From: UBA6522 sp036231525
GTDB taxonomy: Bacteria; Pseudomonadota; Gammaproteobacteria; Steroidobacterales; Rariloculaceae
Reading direction: 5' to 3'
DNA length: 9,723 nt
NCBI GenBank assembly: GCA_036231525.1
Contig: JAZAGZ010000089.1
Coordinates: forward strand, 1 to 9,723
Shown: in pieces, positions 1 through 6,997 of the stretch
Position numbering within the stretch: position 1 is the first letter of the stretch
How the letters are laid out: every line of letters starts with the position of its first letter
Translations under genes and position numbers: made by a program
The notes under the pieces: model-generated
What the model saw: the letters and a program-made list of their open reading frames with translations, nothing else
Told to the model about the DNA's origin: nothing
Databases searched by the model: none

Positions 1-149
1 TGTGGTCGCTGAGTTGACGCAGCGCTATCTAAGTAGACAAGTGGTTTTTCGTAGATATCTTGTTGAAGCGCTGGAAAGTCTTTCCGGAGTGCAGAAATGT
101 CAGCATGAGCGTGCGATAGCGTGTTCTGAGATTCGAGCACGGAACTCAT
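1..149 (-). CDS. sufS: Cysteine desulfurase SufS, N-terminal part (cut by window edge)
   Basis: Only the first 49 codons are present; the gene continues past the left edge. SufS is a PLP enzyme that removes sulphur from cysteine as a persulfide and passes it to the SufBCD scaffold. The visible part has the usual SufS opening: R-K-D-F-P-A-L near residues 22-28, then L-V-Y-L-D-S-A-A-S-T-Q-R-P (residues 37-49), the conserved first strand and loop of group II desulfurases. The PLP lysine and catalytic cysteine lie outside the window. The ATG (149-147) overlaps the sufD stop as ATGA, with a purine-rich GGGGTGGG stretch 5 nt upstream, so translation is probably coupled to sufD. Identity follows from both the motif and its place after sufBCD; a different class V aminotransferase is unlikely here. 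Confidence 0.9.
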   Translation of the reverse strand, partial: MSSVLESQNTLSHAHADISALRKDFPALQQDIYEKPLVYLDSAASTQRP

Positions 150-1456
150 AGGAGCCCACCCCAGTTTTCATAGTCTGGCAGTTGTCCAGCGACGCACGAT
201 GCCACTCGTTCCCTGACCTCAGGAACCTCTATGCGTCTGAGTACATCGTTGGCAAAAGCGAATGTCAGAAGACCTTTTGCTGTGTCTTCATCAACGCCCC
301 TGGATCTGATGTAAAAAAGCTGTTCGGCATCAAGCTCGCCTACAGTTGCTCCATGCGCGCACTTGACGTCATCTGTGTATATTTCAAGCTCTGGTTTCGT
401 ATCAATCTCACCGCGTTCTGACAACAATAGGTTGTCGCTTGATTGCTGTGCATCAGTACCTTGTGCGCCCCGGTGAACAACAACTTTGCCATTGAACACT
501 CCTCGACCGCGTTCCCCGATGATCCCCCGAAACGCTTCTCGGCTCGTTGTTTGGGGTGCCGTATGGTCAATGCGTGTGTGGTTGTCCACGTGTTGTCCCT
601 GTGTGGCAAGAAAAACGCCAAAGATTTCACAGGCCGCGCCCGGTTCAGCCAGATCGACCTGAACATCGTTGCGTACGAGTTTTCCTCCAAGATCTACGTA
701 ACCGAGCTTGAGTTTCGCATCTTGTGCAATTTTTGCATCGAGAAGTTCCGTATGAAATTGCTCGTTGCCATATTCCTGGAATCGGTAAATGGTTAGGTGA
801 GATTCTTTGCTCTGTGTTATCTGCGTAACTAGATTTGTCCAGTTAGCTACCGAGTCTTCCCCGACAAAATGTTGCACGATTGTCAGTTTACTGCCTGCAC
901 CGATATCGATGAGAATTCTTGGTTGTATTGCCTTATTAGCAGCTTGAGTGCTAGTAAAAATAAGATGCAAAGGCTGTTCGATATTTGTATTTTCACTTAG
1001 TTTGATGAGTATTCCAGATGAGGCGAAAGCAGTATTCAGCGCGGCTAAGGGGTGGCGCTGGAAAAGCTCCACGCTTTGAAGCTCGCTGATGCGTTGCCAT
1101 GTTTCTTCATGTCCTAGGATTGTAAGACCCTGAATACCGTCAAGAGTTTGTGCATTTGGGAGGAGTTCTCCATCTACTAAAACCAAGCGTGCGGCACCAT
1201 CATCTAGCAGTGATGTGTCGAGAAGTCGGTTTGATTGTTTTATTTGATTCGTTGTTAGCGATTTGGGTGTTGGGTCAAGTTCTGCTTTGACAATCGGTTT
1301 TAGGTCTGTGTATCGCCAGTTTTCGTGTTTTCGTGTGGGATAGCCGAATTTGTTGAATAAAGCCATCGCCTCACTTCTTAAAGTGCGAGAGGGGTCAGAT
1401 GTCTCCAGTCGGTTCAGGCTGGCTTCAAATGTGCTGTGTAACGTCTCAGGAGTCAC
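146..1456 (-). CDS. sufD: Fe-S cluster assembly protein SufD
   Basis: SufD pairs with SufB in the SufBC2D scaffold, where Fe-S clusters are built in the cytoplasm; it is needed for iron entry. The 436-residue protein has the SufD N-terminal helical region (N-W-R-Y-T-D-L near residues 46-52) and the C-terminal beta-helix shared with SufB. The K-C-A-H-G-A-T motif holds His368 and Cys366, which by alignment to the conserved C-terminus match E. coli SufD His360 and Cys358. It is followed by E-Q-L-F-Y-I-R-S-R-G. The length is close to the family's usual 420-440. The start is GTG (1456-1454), overlapping the sufC stop as GTGA; an AGAGG lies about 10 nt upstream inside sufC. The stop overlaps the sufS start. 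These overlaps suggest tightly linked translation of sufC, sufD and sufS. I see no anomaly. Confidence 0.95.
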   Translation of the reverse strand: MTPETLHSTFEASLNRLETSDPSRTLRSEAMALFNKFGYPTRKHENWRYTDLKPIVKAELDPTPKSLTTNQIKQSNRLLDTSLLDDGAARLVLVDGELLPNAQTLDGIQGLTILGHEETWQRISELQSVELFQRHPLAALNTAFASSGILIKLSENTNIEQPLHLIFTSTQAANKAIQPRILIDIGAGSKLTIVQHFVGEDSVANWTNLVTQITQSKESHLTIYRFQEYGNEQFHTELLDAKIAQDAKLKLGYVDLGGKLVRNDVQVDLAEPGAACEIFGVFLATQGQHVDNHTRIDHTAPQTTSREAFRGIIGERGRGVFNGKVVVHRGAQGTDAQQSSDNLLLSERGEIDTKPELEIYTDDVKCAHGATVGELDAEQLFYIRSRGVDEDTAKGLLTFAFANDVLRRIEVPEVRERVASCVAGQLPDYENWGGLL

Positions 1457-2223
1457 AGATTGGCTGCCTCTTTTCGCACCCAGTCATATCCTTGCTTGTC
1501 GAGTGTTCTAGCGAGTTCCCTGTCGCCTGATTTAACGATGCATCCCTCGGACAGAACATGGACGTGGTCGGGAACTACGAGTTCCAGAAGACGCTCGTAG
1601 TGAGTAACTAGAATGATTGCTCGCTTGGAGTCTCGGAGGCTATTGATGCCTGAGGCAACGACCTTAAGTGCGTCGACGTCCAGACCAGAATCTGTTTCGT
1701 CCAATACCGCAAGTCGTGGTTCTAACGTCAACATTTGTAGAATTTCGTTACGTTTTTTTTCACCTCCTGAAAAACCTTCATTGACGCTTCTGTTTAAAAA
1801 GTCCGATGACATTTGCATCAACTCCATCTTGTCCTTAATGAGTTTGGTGAATTCAAATGCATCTACTTGAGGCTGATCATTAGCTGCACGTTGAGCGTTG
1901 AGGGCTGCTTTAAGCAGATAAGCATTATTGACCCCCGGAATCTCTACGGGATACTGAAAGGCTAGGAATAACCCTTCCCGGGCACGTTCTTCAGTTGATA
2001 GACTGAACAGGTCCTTTCCACAGAATTCAATCGTCCCACTCGTGACTTCGTAGTTATCCCGACCTGCTAGGATTTGCGCCAGCGTGCTTTTACCGGATCC
2101 GTTTGGCCCCATGATTGCGTGCACCTCACCAGAGCTGACTTTTAGATCCAATCCATTGAGAATCGCTCTGTCTTCAACTTGCGCGTGCAGACCTTTGATT
2201 TGCAAAATAATACTTTTTTCCAT
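1453..2223 (-). CDS. sufC: Fe-S assembly ATPase SufC
   Basis: SufC is the ABC-type ATPase of the SufBC2D complex; ATP binding by its dimer drives shape changes in SufB and SufD during cluster assembly. It is cytoplasmic and not a transporter. The 256-residue protein shows every expected motif: Walker A G-P-N-G-S-G-K-S-T (residues 39-47), a Q-loop in A-F-Q-Y-P-V-E-I-P-G-V, the SufC-type signature F-S-G-G-E-K-K-R-N-E, Walker B L-A-V-L-D-E-T-D-S-G-L-D, and the H-loop in V-T-H-Y-E-R-L-L. The K-K-R-N-E after the signature and D-E-T-D-S-G-L-D separate SufC from transporter ATPases. The ATG (2223-2221) comes 2 nt after the sufB stop; the only nearby GGAAGG is rather distant, so initiation may rely on coupling. 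Length is normal for the family. Confidence 0.96.
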   Translation of the reverse strand: MEKSIILQIKGLHAQVEDRAILNGLDLKVSSGEVHAIMGPNGSGKSTLAQILAGRDNYEVTSGTIEFCGKDLFSLSTEERAREGLFLAFQYPVEIPGVNNAYLLKAALNAQRAANDQPQVDAFEFTKLIKDKMELMQMSSDFLNRSVNEGFSGGEKKRNEILQMLTLEPRLAVLDETDSGLDVDALKVVASGINSLRDSKRAIILVTHYERLLELVVPDHVHVLSEGCIVKSGDRELARTLDKQGYDWVRKEAANL

Positions 2224-2225
2224 TA

Positions 2226-3674
2226 TTAACCGACCGCACCTTCCAAGCTGACGTTGAGTAAAGCTTGTGCCTCAACAGCAAATTCCATGGGTAATTCCTT
2301 AAATACTTCGCGACAAAATCCATTTACGATCATGTTGACGGCGTCTTCCTCGGTGAGTCCTCGTTGACGGCAATAAAAGAGTTGATCCTCACTGATTTTT
2401 GATGTGGTGGCTTCGTGCTCAACACGAGCACTACGTTCGCGCGCTTCCACATATGGGAAAGTGTGAGCACCGCACTGATCACCAATCAGTAACGAGTCAC
2501 ATTGTGTGTAGTTTCGTGCGCCGCGAGCCGATGGCATGACGCGAACTAGCCCACGGTAAGAATTTTCAGCTTTTCCTGCTGAGATGCCCTTGGAAATAAT
2601 AGTGCTACGGGTATTGGGGCCAATATGAGTCATTTTTGTGCCGGTGTCTGCCTGTTGGTAATTATTGGCGACAGCAACGGAATAAAATTCCCCGATGGAG
2701 TTTTCGCCTCGGAGGACGCAACTGGGGTATTTCCAAGTGATCGCTGAACCCGTTTCTACTTGGGTCCAGGAGATTTTTGAATTAGCACCTCTGCAATCCC
2801 CGCGTTTCGTCACGAAATTGTAGATTCCGCCAACACCGTGTTCGTCTCCCGGGTACCAGTTTTGTACTGTGGAATACTTGATTTCTGCATCTTTCAGGGC
2901 GACTAGTTCAACAACAGCAGCGTGGAGTTGATTCTCATCACGCATTGGAGCCGTACAGCCTTCGAGGTAGCTGACGTGGCTACCTTCATCTGCAATGATC
3001 AACGTACGCTCAAACTGTCCTGTATTCGCTGCATTGATGCGGAAGTATGTCGACAGTTCCATGGGGCAGCGCACGCCTTTTGGGATGTACACAAACGAAC
3101 CATCGCTGAAGACTGCCGAATTCAGTGTGGCAAAGAAGTTATCGCGCTGCGGTACGACAGTTCCTAAATATTGTTCGACCAACGCAGGGTGATTGCGCAC
3201 AGCCTCCGAGAAGGAGCAGAAAATAACTCCGGCATCAGCAAGTTTGTCCTTGAATGTTGTTGCCACGGAAACACTGTCGAAGACAGCATCCACAGCCACT
3301 CCGGCAAGTTTTGCCCGTTCATGCAATGGAATGCCGAGTTTTTCATAGGTCTCCAAAAGTTTTGGGTCCACCTCATCAAGGCTTTTGGGAGCGTCGTCTT
3401 GGTTTTTTGGAGAGGCAAAATAGGAGATGGACTGGTAATCAATGGGGGTGTAATGGACATGAGCCCACTCAGGTTCTGCCATCGTGAGCCAGTGTCGATA
3501 GGCTTTAAGTCGCCACTCGGTCATAAATTCCGGCTCATCTTTCTTTCGCGAGATCAGGCGGACGACATCTTCATCTAGTCCTGGTGGTACCAGATCCTGT
3601 TCAATATCAGTAACGAAGCCGTGCTGGTATTTTTTCTCTACCAGTTTAGATAACTCTTTAGATTCAGTAGACAT
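2226..3674 (-). CDS. sufB: Fe-S cluster assembly scaffold SufB
   Basis: SufB is the scaffold subunit that receives persulfide sulphur from the SufS/SufE (or SufU) pair and forms the nascent cluster with SufD and SufC. The 482-residue protein aligns end to end with the E. coli C-terminus: T-Q-C-D-S-L-L-I-G puts Cys392 at the place of E. coli Cys405, and V-E-H-E-A-T-T-S puts His420 and Glu421 at His433 and Glu434, all needed for cluster formation. A conserved L-E-G-C-T-A-P motif holds Cys240. The first cysteine is at residue 153, so the N-terminal CxxCxxxC motif found in some SufB proteins is absent. The ATG (3674) follows the regulator stop by 21 nt with no clear Shine-Dalgarno sequence. Ends in S-L-E-G-A-V-G, close to the usual family ending. 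Confidence 0.97.
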   Translation of the reverse strand: MSTESKELSKLVEKKYQHGFVTDIEQDLVPPGLDEDVVRLISRKKDEPEFMTEWRLKAYRHWLTMAEPEWAHVHYTPIDYQSISYFASPKNQDDAPKSLDEVDPKLLETYEKLGIPLHERAKLAGVAVDAVFDSVSVATTFKDKLADAGVIFCSFSEAVRNHPALVEQYLGTVVPQRDNFFATLNSAVFSDGSFVYIPKGVRCPMELSTYFRINAANTGQFERTLIIADEGSHVSYLEGCTAPMRDENQLHAAVVELVALKDAEIKYSTVQNWYPGDEHGVGGIYNFVTKRGDCRGANSKISWTQVETGSAITWKYPSCVLRGENSIGEFYSVAVANNYQQADTGTKMTHIGPNTRSTIISKGISAGKAENSYRGLVRVMPSARGARNYTQCDSLLIGDQCGAHTFPYVEARERSARVEHEATTSKISEDQLFYCRQRGLTEEDAVNMIVNGFCREVFKELPMEFAVEAQALLNVSLEGAVG

Positions 3675-3695
3675 GCTTTTGATATAAAAGGTATT

Positions 3696-4157
3696 TTATT
3701 GAAAGACTGAAGGAGGTATTAGTGCTTCTCGCAGGTTCGGTCGGGGTAGGGGATGAGCGTGATGTTGGAGATCAGTCAGGCTGACCTCCATCAATGCTTG
3801 CCGTATACCCGCATTAATTCGCTGCCACGCGCCGCCTACTCGACAAACCGACTCAAAGTCGCAGAGACCACGCTCGGAACTGCATGTGGTTATGGCCACC
3901 GGACCTTCCAGAGCATCGATAATCTGTGCAGCGCTGATTTCGCTAGGGGGGCGAGCGAGGGCGTATCCGCCCTGCGCGCCGCGTTCCGATACCACCAAGC
4001 CTGCTCGAACCAGTGCCTTGAGAAGCTTGCTTACGGTGGGCTGGGCTAAGTGGGTATCGATAGCAAGCTGATGGGCGCTAGAGAGTTCCCCATCGAAGGT
4101 GGAAAGCTGAGCCAGCACCAGCGTAGCGTAGTCGGTGAGTTTGCTCATTCTAAGCAT
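3696..4157 (-). CDS. Rrf2-family SUF operon regulator (IscR-like, gammaproteobacterial SufR type)
   Basis: Predicted Fe-S-sensing repressor of the suf operon that it heads. The 153-residue protein begins M-L-R-M-S-K-L-T-D-Y-A, the typical opening of the gammaproteobacterial SUF Rrf2 regulators. It has a winged helix with Q-P-T-V-S-K-L-L-K-A-L as recognition helix and the wing G-A-Q-G-G-Y-A-L-A-R. Three cysteines, Cys92, Cys99 and Cys105 (C-x6-C-x5-C), are placed to bind a cluster. The residue three after the last cysteine is Gly108, where E. coli IscR has its His107 ligand, so a fourth ligand, if any, lies elsewhere. I chose the ATG at 4157 because AGGTGGAG (4171-4164) sits 6 nt upstream; a GTG four codons earlier lies inside that site. 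Unlike cyanobacterial SufR, this is a short Rrf2 protein. Function in suf control is inferred from family and position. Confidence 0.9.
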   Translation of the reverse strand: MLRMSKLTDYATLVLAQLSTFDGELSSAHQLAIDTHLAQPTVSKLLKALVRAGLVVSERGAQGGYALARPPSEISAAQIIDALEGPVAITTCSSERGLCDFESVCRVGGAWQRINAGIRQALMEVSLTDLQHHAHPLPRPNLREALIPPSVFQ

Positions 4158-4187
4158 GTGGGTCTCCACCTCAGGTTAAAGAGGACC

Positions 4188-4216
4188 ATTTTAGTACTAT
4201 TTAAAGCGTGACTCAA
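4188..4216 (-). promoter_or_regulatory. Candidate sigma-70 promoter of the suf operon
   Basis: Reading the minus strand, TTGAGT (4216-4211) matches 4 of 6 bases of the -35 consensus. After an ideal 17-nt spacer, TAAAAT (4193-4188) matches 5 of 6 of the -10 consensus. Transcription would start near 4181, giving a leader of about 24 nt that contains the AGGTGGAG ribosome-binding site for the regulator gene. It is the best promoter-like pair I found in the window. An alternative weaker pair is TTGCAC with TTTAAA, 17 nt apart and slightly upstream. No transcript data; inferred from sequence. Confidence 0.55.
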
Positions 4217-4224
4217 AATTGAGT
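4211..4224. promoter_or_regulatory. Perfect inverted repeat over the suf -35 box, possible Rrf2 operator
   Basis: ACTCAA-AA-TTGAGT is a perfect 6+6 inverted repeat with a 2-nt centre. Its left arm is the -35 hexamer of the candidate suf promoter read on the minus strand. A dimeric regulator bound here would block RNA polymerase, which suits autorepression by the Rrf2 protein encoded just downstream. It does not fit the E. coli IscR type 1 or type 2 consensus well, so the binding protein is an inference. Two AGTACT hexamers (4193-4198 and 4229-4234) flank it at unequal distances. Confidence 0.45.
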
Positions 4225-4277
4225 GCAAAGTACTGCATCTTGGCGACTGAAGAGGGAGAGGTAATAGTCAGTGGGTT

Positions 4278-5783
4278 CTAAGGGTAGGAGAATCTAGGTG
4301 GCTCTTCTCTCGGTACTGATTCTGATCGACGGTTACGTCGTTCGCTCGACATATTTGCGTTGAGATCTGCAAATTCAGATTGAAAACGTGCGAAGTCCAC
4401 CGCATCGACTCCAGGGGACTCAATTGCCATTTGAATTTGGTTTAGTGCATCGGAGAAACTACCGATGCTGGTGTAATAGTGAGACATGTAGTGATGCGCA
4501 TTACCGACGTCTCCTTCAGCATTGGCTGCACGAGCAACTAGGCGAAACTGTCCTGCGGTTGGTGATGATGTGTTATGCAGCAAATCCAACAGAATGTTAT
4601 GCGCTATGTCCGGGCGACCTGAAAGAATCAGGGCTTCTGCATAGCTGGTGGTAAGAGGCACGTTTCTAGGGGAAATCTCCATGGCATCTGCATAACGTTG
4701 AAGAGCAGCGGTTGTTTGCCTGTTTTGCAGCAGGGACTCGGCCTCACCAATGCGAAACGCGAGGATTCCGGGGTAGGCGTTGATGAGATCACTGTAATAT
4801 CGCTGTGCGTCATCATCTAAGCCGGCCTTTGAGAGGCTCAAAGCCAAGCCATACAGATCACCGACACTATCGCTGCCGGATTCCACACGGGTCCGAAAGA
4901 TGTTGAGAGCCACATCATCTCGTGGTGCTCGTAATACCTCTAATCGGGCTCTAGCAGTCTCGTAGCTAATACTGTTTTCAACGTTTACCGCGGGTGGTAG
5001 CTGCCGGATGCGTACTCGCGCATCGGCAATACGCTCGGGGGACGTCGGGTGAGTTAAAAGGAATGCTGGAGCGCTACGAGAGCCGAATCGTCTGGACAGC
5101 TTTTCAAAGAAAGTGGCCATACCCGACGGATCGAACCCAGCAGAGGACAGTGTCCCGATGCCGATTCGGTCGGCCTCGAGTTCGTTTGAACGTGTAAAAT
5201 TAATTTGACGTTGCATGGTAGCTGCTTGACCTGCAGCGAGGACTCCCGACATAGCATCATTACTTCTGGAATCTGATGCCATGCCAAGTAACACGGCCGC
5301 TAGCATGCTTGCCATGGAAATGATGCTACTTCTCTGGTTGTCGTAGAGTGAGCGTGCGATGTGGCGCTGGGTAACGTGAGCGACTTCATGTGCTAACACA
5401 CCGGCTACCTCACTCTCGGTTTCACTCGCCAAGATGAGTCCGGCGTTCATACCGATAAAACCTCCAGGAAGGGCAAAAGCGTTAATCGCATCATCATCTA
5501 CCATGAAGAACTCGAAACTTTGATCCCCGTCATTGGCGTGGCCAGCTAACTGAGCGCCTAGAGTTTGAATGTACTCAGTGACTTGCGGGTCCTCCATGAT
5601 TGCCCCGGCATTCCTAAGTTGTGCAACCACTCTACGTCCAATCTGTGCCTCTTGGGCTTTATTCATTATGGAGTCAGCTGGGCTCCCGAAGTCAGGTAGA
5701 TTGAAGTCGGGCAGAGTGGAGGTTTGCGCCGTTGCGTTTGCGCAATGAGTCAGGGCTAAGAGAATCGCAATTCGTTGTCTCAT
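4278..5783 (-). CDS. BepA-like periplasmic M48 metalloprotease with TPR domain
   Basis: A homologue of E. coli BepA (YfgC), a periplasmic protease and chaperone that helps or degrades outer-membrane proteins stalled at the BAM complex. The 501-residue protein has a short signal peptide (residues 1-19, cleavage probably after A-T-A), an M48 domain and a C-terminal TPR region (about 290-460). The zinc site is H-E-V-A-H (His132, Glu133, His136), with the third ligand probably Glu201 in N-E-L-E-A-D-R. His245 in L-T-H-P corresponds to BepA His246, which in E. coli covers the active site and keeps it inactive. A hydrophobic stretch at about 153-169 matches the membrane-facing part of BepA. The Arg/Glu/Pro-rich tail (about 478-501) is probably disordered. 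It lies 46 nt after bcp on the same strand, so joint transcription is possible. The start has no strong Shine-Dalgarno sequence; it is chosen for the signal peptide. Confidence 0.9.
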   Translation of the reverse strand: MRQRIAILLALTHCANATAQTSTLPDFNLPDFGSPADSIMNKAQEAQIGRRVVAQLRNAGAIMEDPQVTEYIQTLGAQLAGHANDGDQSFEFFMVDDDAINAFALPGGFIGMNAGLILASETESEVAGVLAHEVAHVTQRHIARSLYDNQRSSIISMASMLAAVLLGMASDSRSNDAMSGVLAAGQAATMQRQINFTRSNELEADRIGIGTLSSAGFDPSGMATFFEKLSRRFGSRSAPAFLLTHPTSPERIADARVRIRQLPPAVNVENSISYETARARLEVLRAPRDDVALNIFRTRVESGSDSVGDLYGLALSLSKAGLDDDAQRYYSDLINAYPGILAFRIGEAESLLQNRQTTAALQRYADAMEISPRNVPLTTSYAEALILSGRPDIAHNILLDLLHNTSSPTAGQFRLVARAANAEGDVGNAHHYMSHYYTSIGSFSDALNQIQMAIESPGVDAVDFARFQSEFADLNANMSSERRNRRSESVPREEPPRFSYP

Positions 5784-5829
5784 GGTTTCGGCATCAGGTT
5801 AATAAGAGCGCGTTCCACATTCCATCTAA

Positions 5830-6297
5830 CTATAGCTCCTTGACTGCATTAAGCACATCTTCTACATGTCCTTTAACCTTAACTCCTCGCCATTCCTTAC
5901 GGAGAACACCTTGCGCATCTATGAGAAAGGTACTGCGTTCGACGCCGAGATATTTTTTTCCGTACATGCTTTTCTCTTTGATTACGTCAAATAGTTTGCA
6001 GAGTTTTTCGTCTGTATCGGAGATTAGCTCGAAAGGGAATTTATATTTAGTCTTAAATTTCTCGTGGGAGTTCAGATTGTCGCGAGAAATCCCAAAAATG
6101 GCGGCTTTTTTCTTTCTGAAACGCTGATAGTTATCCCGGAAGTCTTCGCCTTCGCGAGTACAGCCCGGCGTGCTGTCTTTGGGGTAGAAGTACAATACTA
6201 CGGGTCTTCCCAGTAGGTTCTTGGATTCGATTTCCTTGCTACTGGTAGCTTCCGCGCTAAACGCCGGGATTTTTTTCCCCTCGGATACTATCGGCAT
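5830..6297 (-). CDS. bcp: Peroxiredoxin of the BCP/PrxQ family
   Basis: A thiol peroxidase that reduces hydrogen peroxide and organic hydroperoxides in the cytoplasm. The 155-residue protein is a single AhpC/TSA-type thioredoxin fold. The active site is D-S-T-P-G-C-T-R-E-G, with peroxidatic Cys46, the supporting Thr43 and Pro44, and a likely catalytic Arg121 in V-E-R-S-T-F-L-I-D. E. coli BCP has a resolving cysteine five residues after the first (Cys50); here that position is Glu51. The only other cysteine is Cys100, in the place of E. coli Cys99, so the enzyme is probably 1-Cys or uses a partner thiol. The start is clear: AGGGAGG (6311-6305) lies 7 nt before the ATG. It begins 18 nt after gcvR, as in the conserved gammaproteobacterial gcvR-bcp pair. 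Confidence 0.93.
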   Translation of the reverse strand: MPIVSEGKKIPAFSAEATSSKEIESKNLLGRPVVLYFYPKDSTPGCTREGEDFRDNYQRFRKKKAAIFGISRDNLNSHEKFKTKYKFPFELISDTDEKLCKLFDVIKEKSMYGKKYLGVERSTFLIDAQGVLRKEWRGVKVKGHVEDVLNAVKEL

Positions 6298-6315
6298 TCA
6301 CAAGCCTCCCTAATA

Positions 6316-6849
6316 TTATGTGTTTTTAACTGGCTCCATGATGGCATCCAGATTGAGTCGATCACAAAATTCCATAAACTCTTCCCTTAATACTGCGATG
6401 TGGATCGCAGCAGGTATATTAATAAACATTTGCACGGAGAACATAGTTGTTCCTGTGTGTGCAGCAGGATAACTTCGAGTTGTTACTTCTACGATTTCAA
6501 TACTGTGTCCTGCGAAAAATCCGGCTAGGTTATGTACGATCCCAAGCTGGTCAAGACAGACTATTTCGATCGCATACGGCAAAAGTTCTTTACTGGGTTG
6601 TTTGGGTTGGGTTCGCTTTAACTGGATAACCAGCCCTTTATCATCAGCAAAGCGGGTAAGATCTTGTTCCATGCGGCTGACAGAGTGCCAATTTCCTGAA
6701 ACTAGTAGCAGCATTGCAAATTCTTCGCCTAAGGTCGTCATCCGGCTATCTTTTATGCTGCCGCCACAGTCCATTATGATCTGAGTGAGATCGTGTACGA
6801 CCCCCGTACGATCACCGCCAACGGCAGAGATGACTATGAGCTGTTCCAT
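6316..6849 (-). CDS. gcvR: Glycine cleavage system regulatory protein GcvR (two ACT domains)
   Basis: In E. coli GcvR binds glycine and, without it, antagonises the activator GcvA so that gcvTHP is repressed. The 177-residue protein consists of two ACT domains: residues about 3-75, starting I-V-I-S-A-V-G-G-D-R-T-G-V-V-H-D-L, and about 91-170, starting A-I-E-I-V-C-L-D-Q-L-G-I-V-H-N-L. The D-x-x-G-[IV]-V-H turn in each is the usual ligand loop. E. coli GcvR is slightly longer (about 190). The gene is divergent from dapA and followed by bcp, the same order as in E. coli, which supports the name over a generic ACT protein. An AGGA (6864-6861) about 11 nt upstream of the ATG may serve as ribosome-binding site. 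No gcv genes are in the window, so the target is assumed. Confidence 0.88.
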   Translation of the reverse strand: MEQLIVISAVGGDRTGVVHDLTQIIMDCGGSIKDSRMTTLGEEFAMLLLVSGNWHSVSRMEQDLTRFADDKGLVIQLKRTQPKQPSKELLPYAIEIVCLDQLGIVHNLAGFFAGHSIEIVEVTTRSYPAAHTGTTMFSVQMFINIPAAIHIAVLREEFMEFCDRLNLDAIMEPVKNT

Positions 6850-6997
6850 GCAACGCTTGTCCTAGCTAGGTTTGGCGCCGGGTCAGTGTACCTTGATCAG
6901 GGATGATGTAATACCAGACTAGTGGGGGTTCAGCTCTTGCGGTTGCACCACTGAGAGGGCATAAGTACCATCGCGGCTGTTGTTTTGTGAGGTATGT
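6850..6997. promoter_or_regulatory. Divergent dapA/gcvR intergenic region
   Basis: This 148-bp gap must hold the promoters of both dapA and gcvR unless they lie inside the genes. It contains a perfect 10-bp palindrome, CCTAGCTAGG (6861-6870), 11 nt from the gcvR start, and a GGCGCC (6874-6879) beside it. For dapA a weak pair TTGCGG (6937-6942) and CATAAG (6960-6965), 17 nt apart, would start transcription about 26 nt before the gene. For gcvR I see no convincing pair; TACACT on the minus strand near 6890 is a poor -10 candidate. All of these are weak. Confidence 0.35.

Noticed and set aside
443..796. Open frame of 117 codons on the plus strand inside sufD
   Set aside because: It is antisense to a clear sufD, matches no family I recognise, and has no ribosome-binding site; long antisense frames are common opposite such genes.
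3171..3578. Open frame of 135 codons on the plus strand inside sufB
   Set aside because: Antisense to a highly conserved gene, with no recognisable protein features.
4158..4169. Upstream GTG start for the Rrf2 regulator
   Set aside because: It lies within the AGGTGGAG ribosome-binding site that serves the ATG at 4157, and family members begin at that methionine.
4278..6849. BepA-like protease and nearby mini-BamC as a dedicated new outer-membrane quality-control locus
   Set aside because: They are on opposite strands with unrelated genes between them, and bepA, bcp, gcvR and dapA-bamC neighbourhoods are ordinary in gammaproteobacteria; proximity alone does not show a new system.
6980..6997. 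Upstream TTG start that would lengthen DapA by six residues
   Set aside because: The extra residues have no counterpart in DapA, and the ATG at 6998 has GAGGT in front of it.
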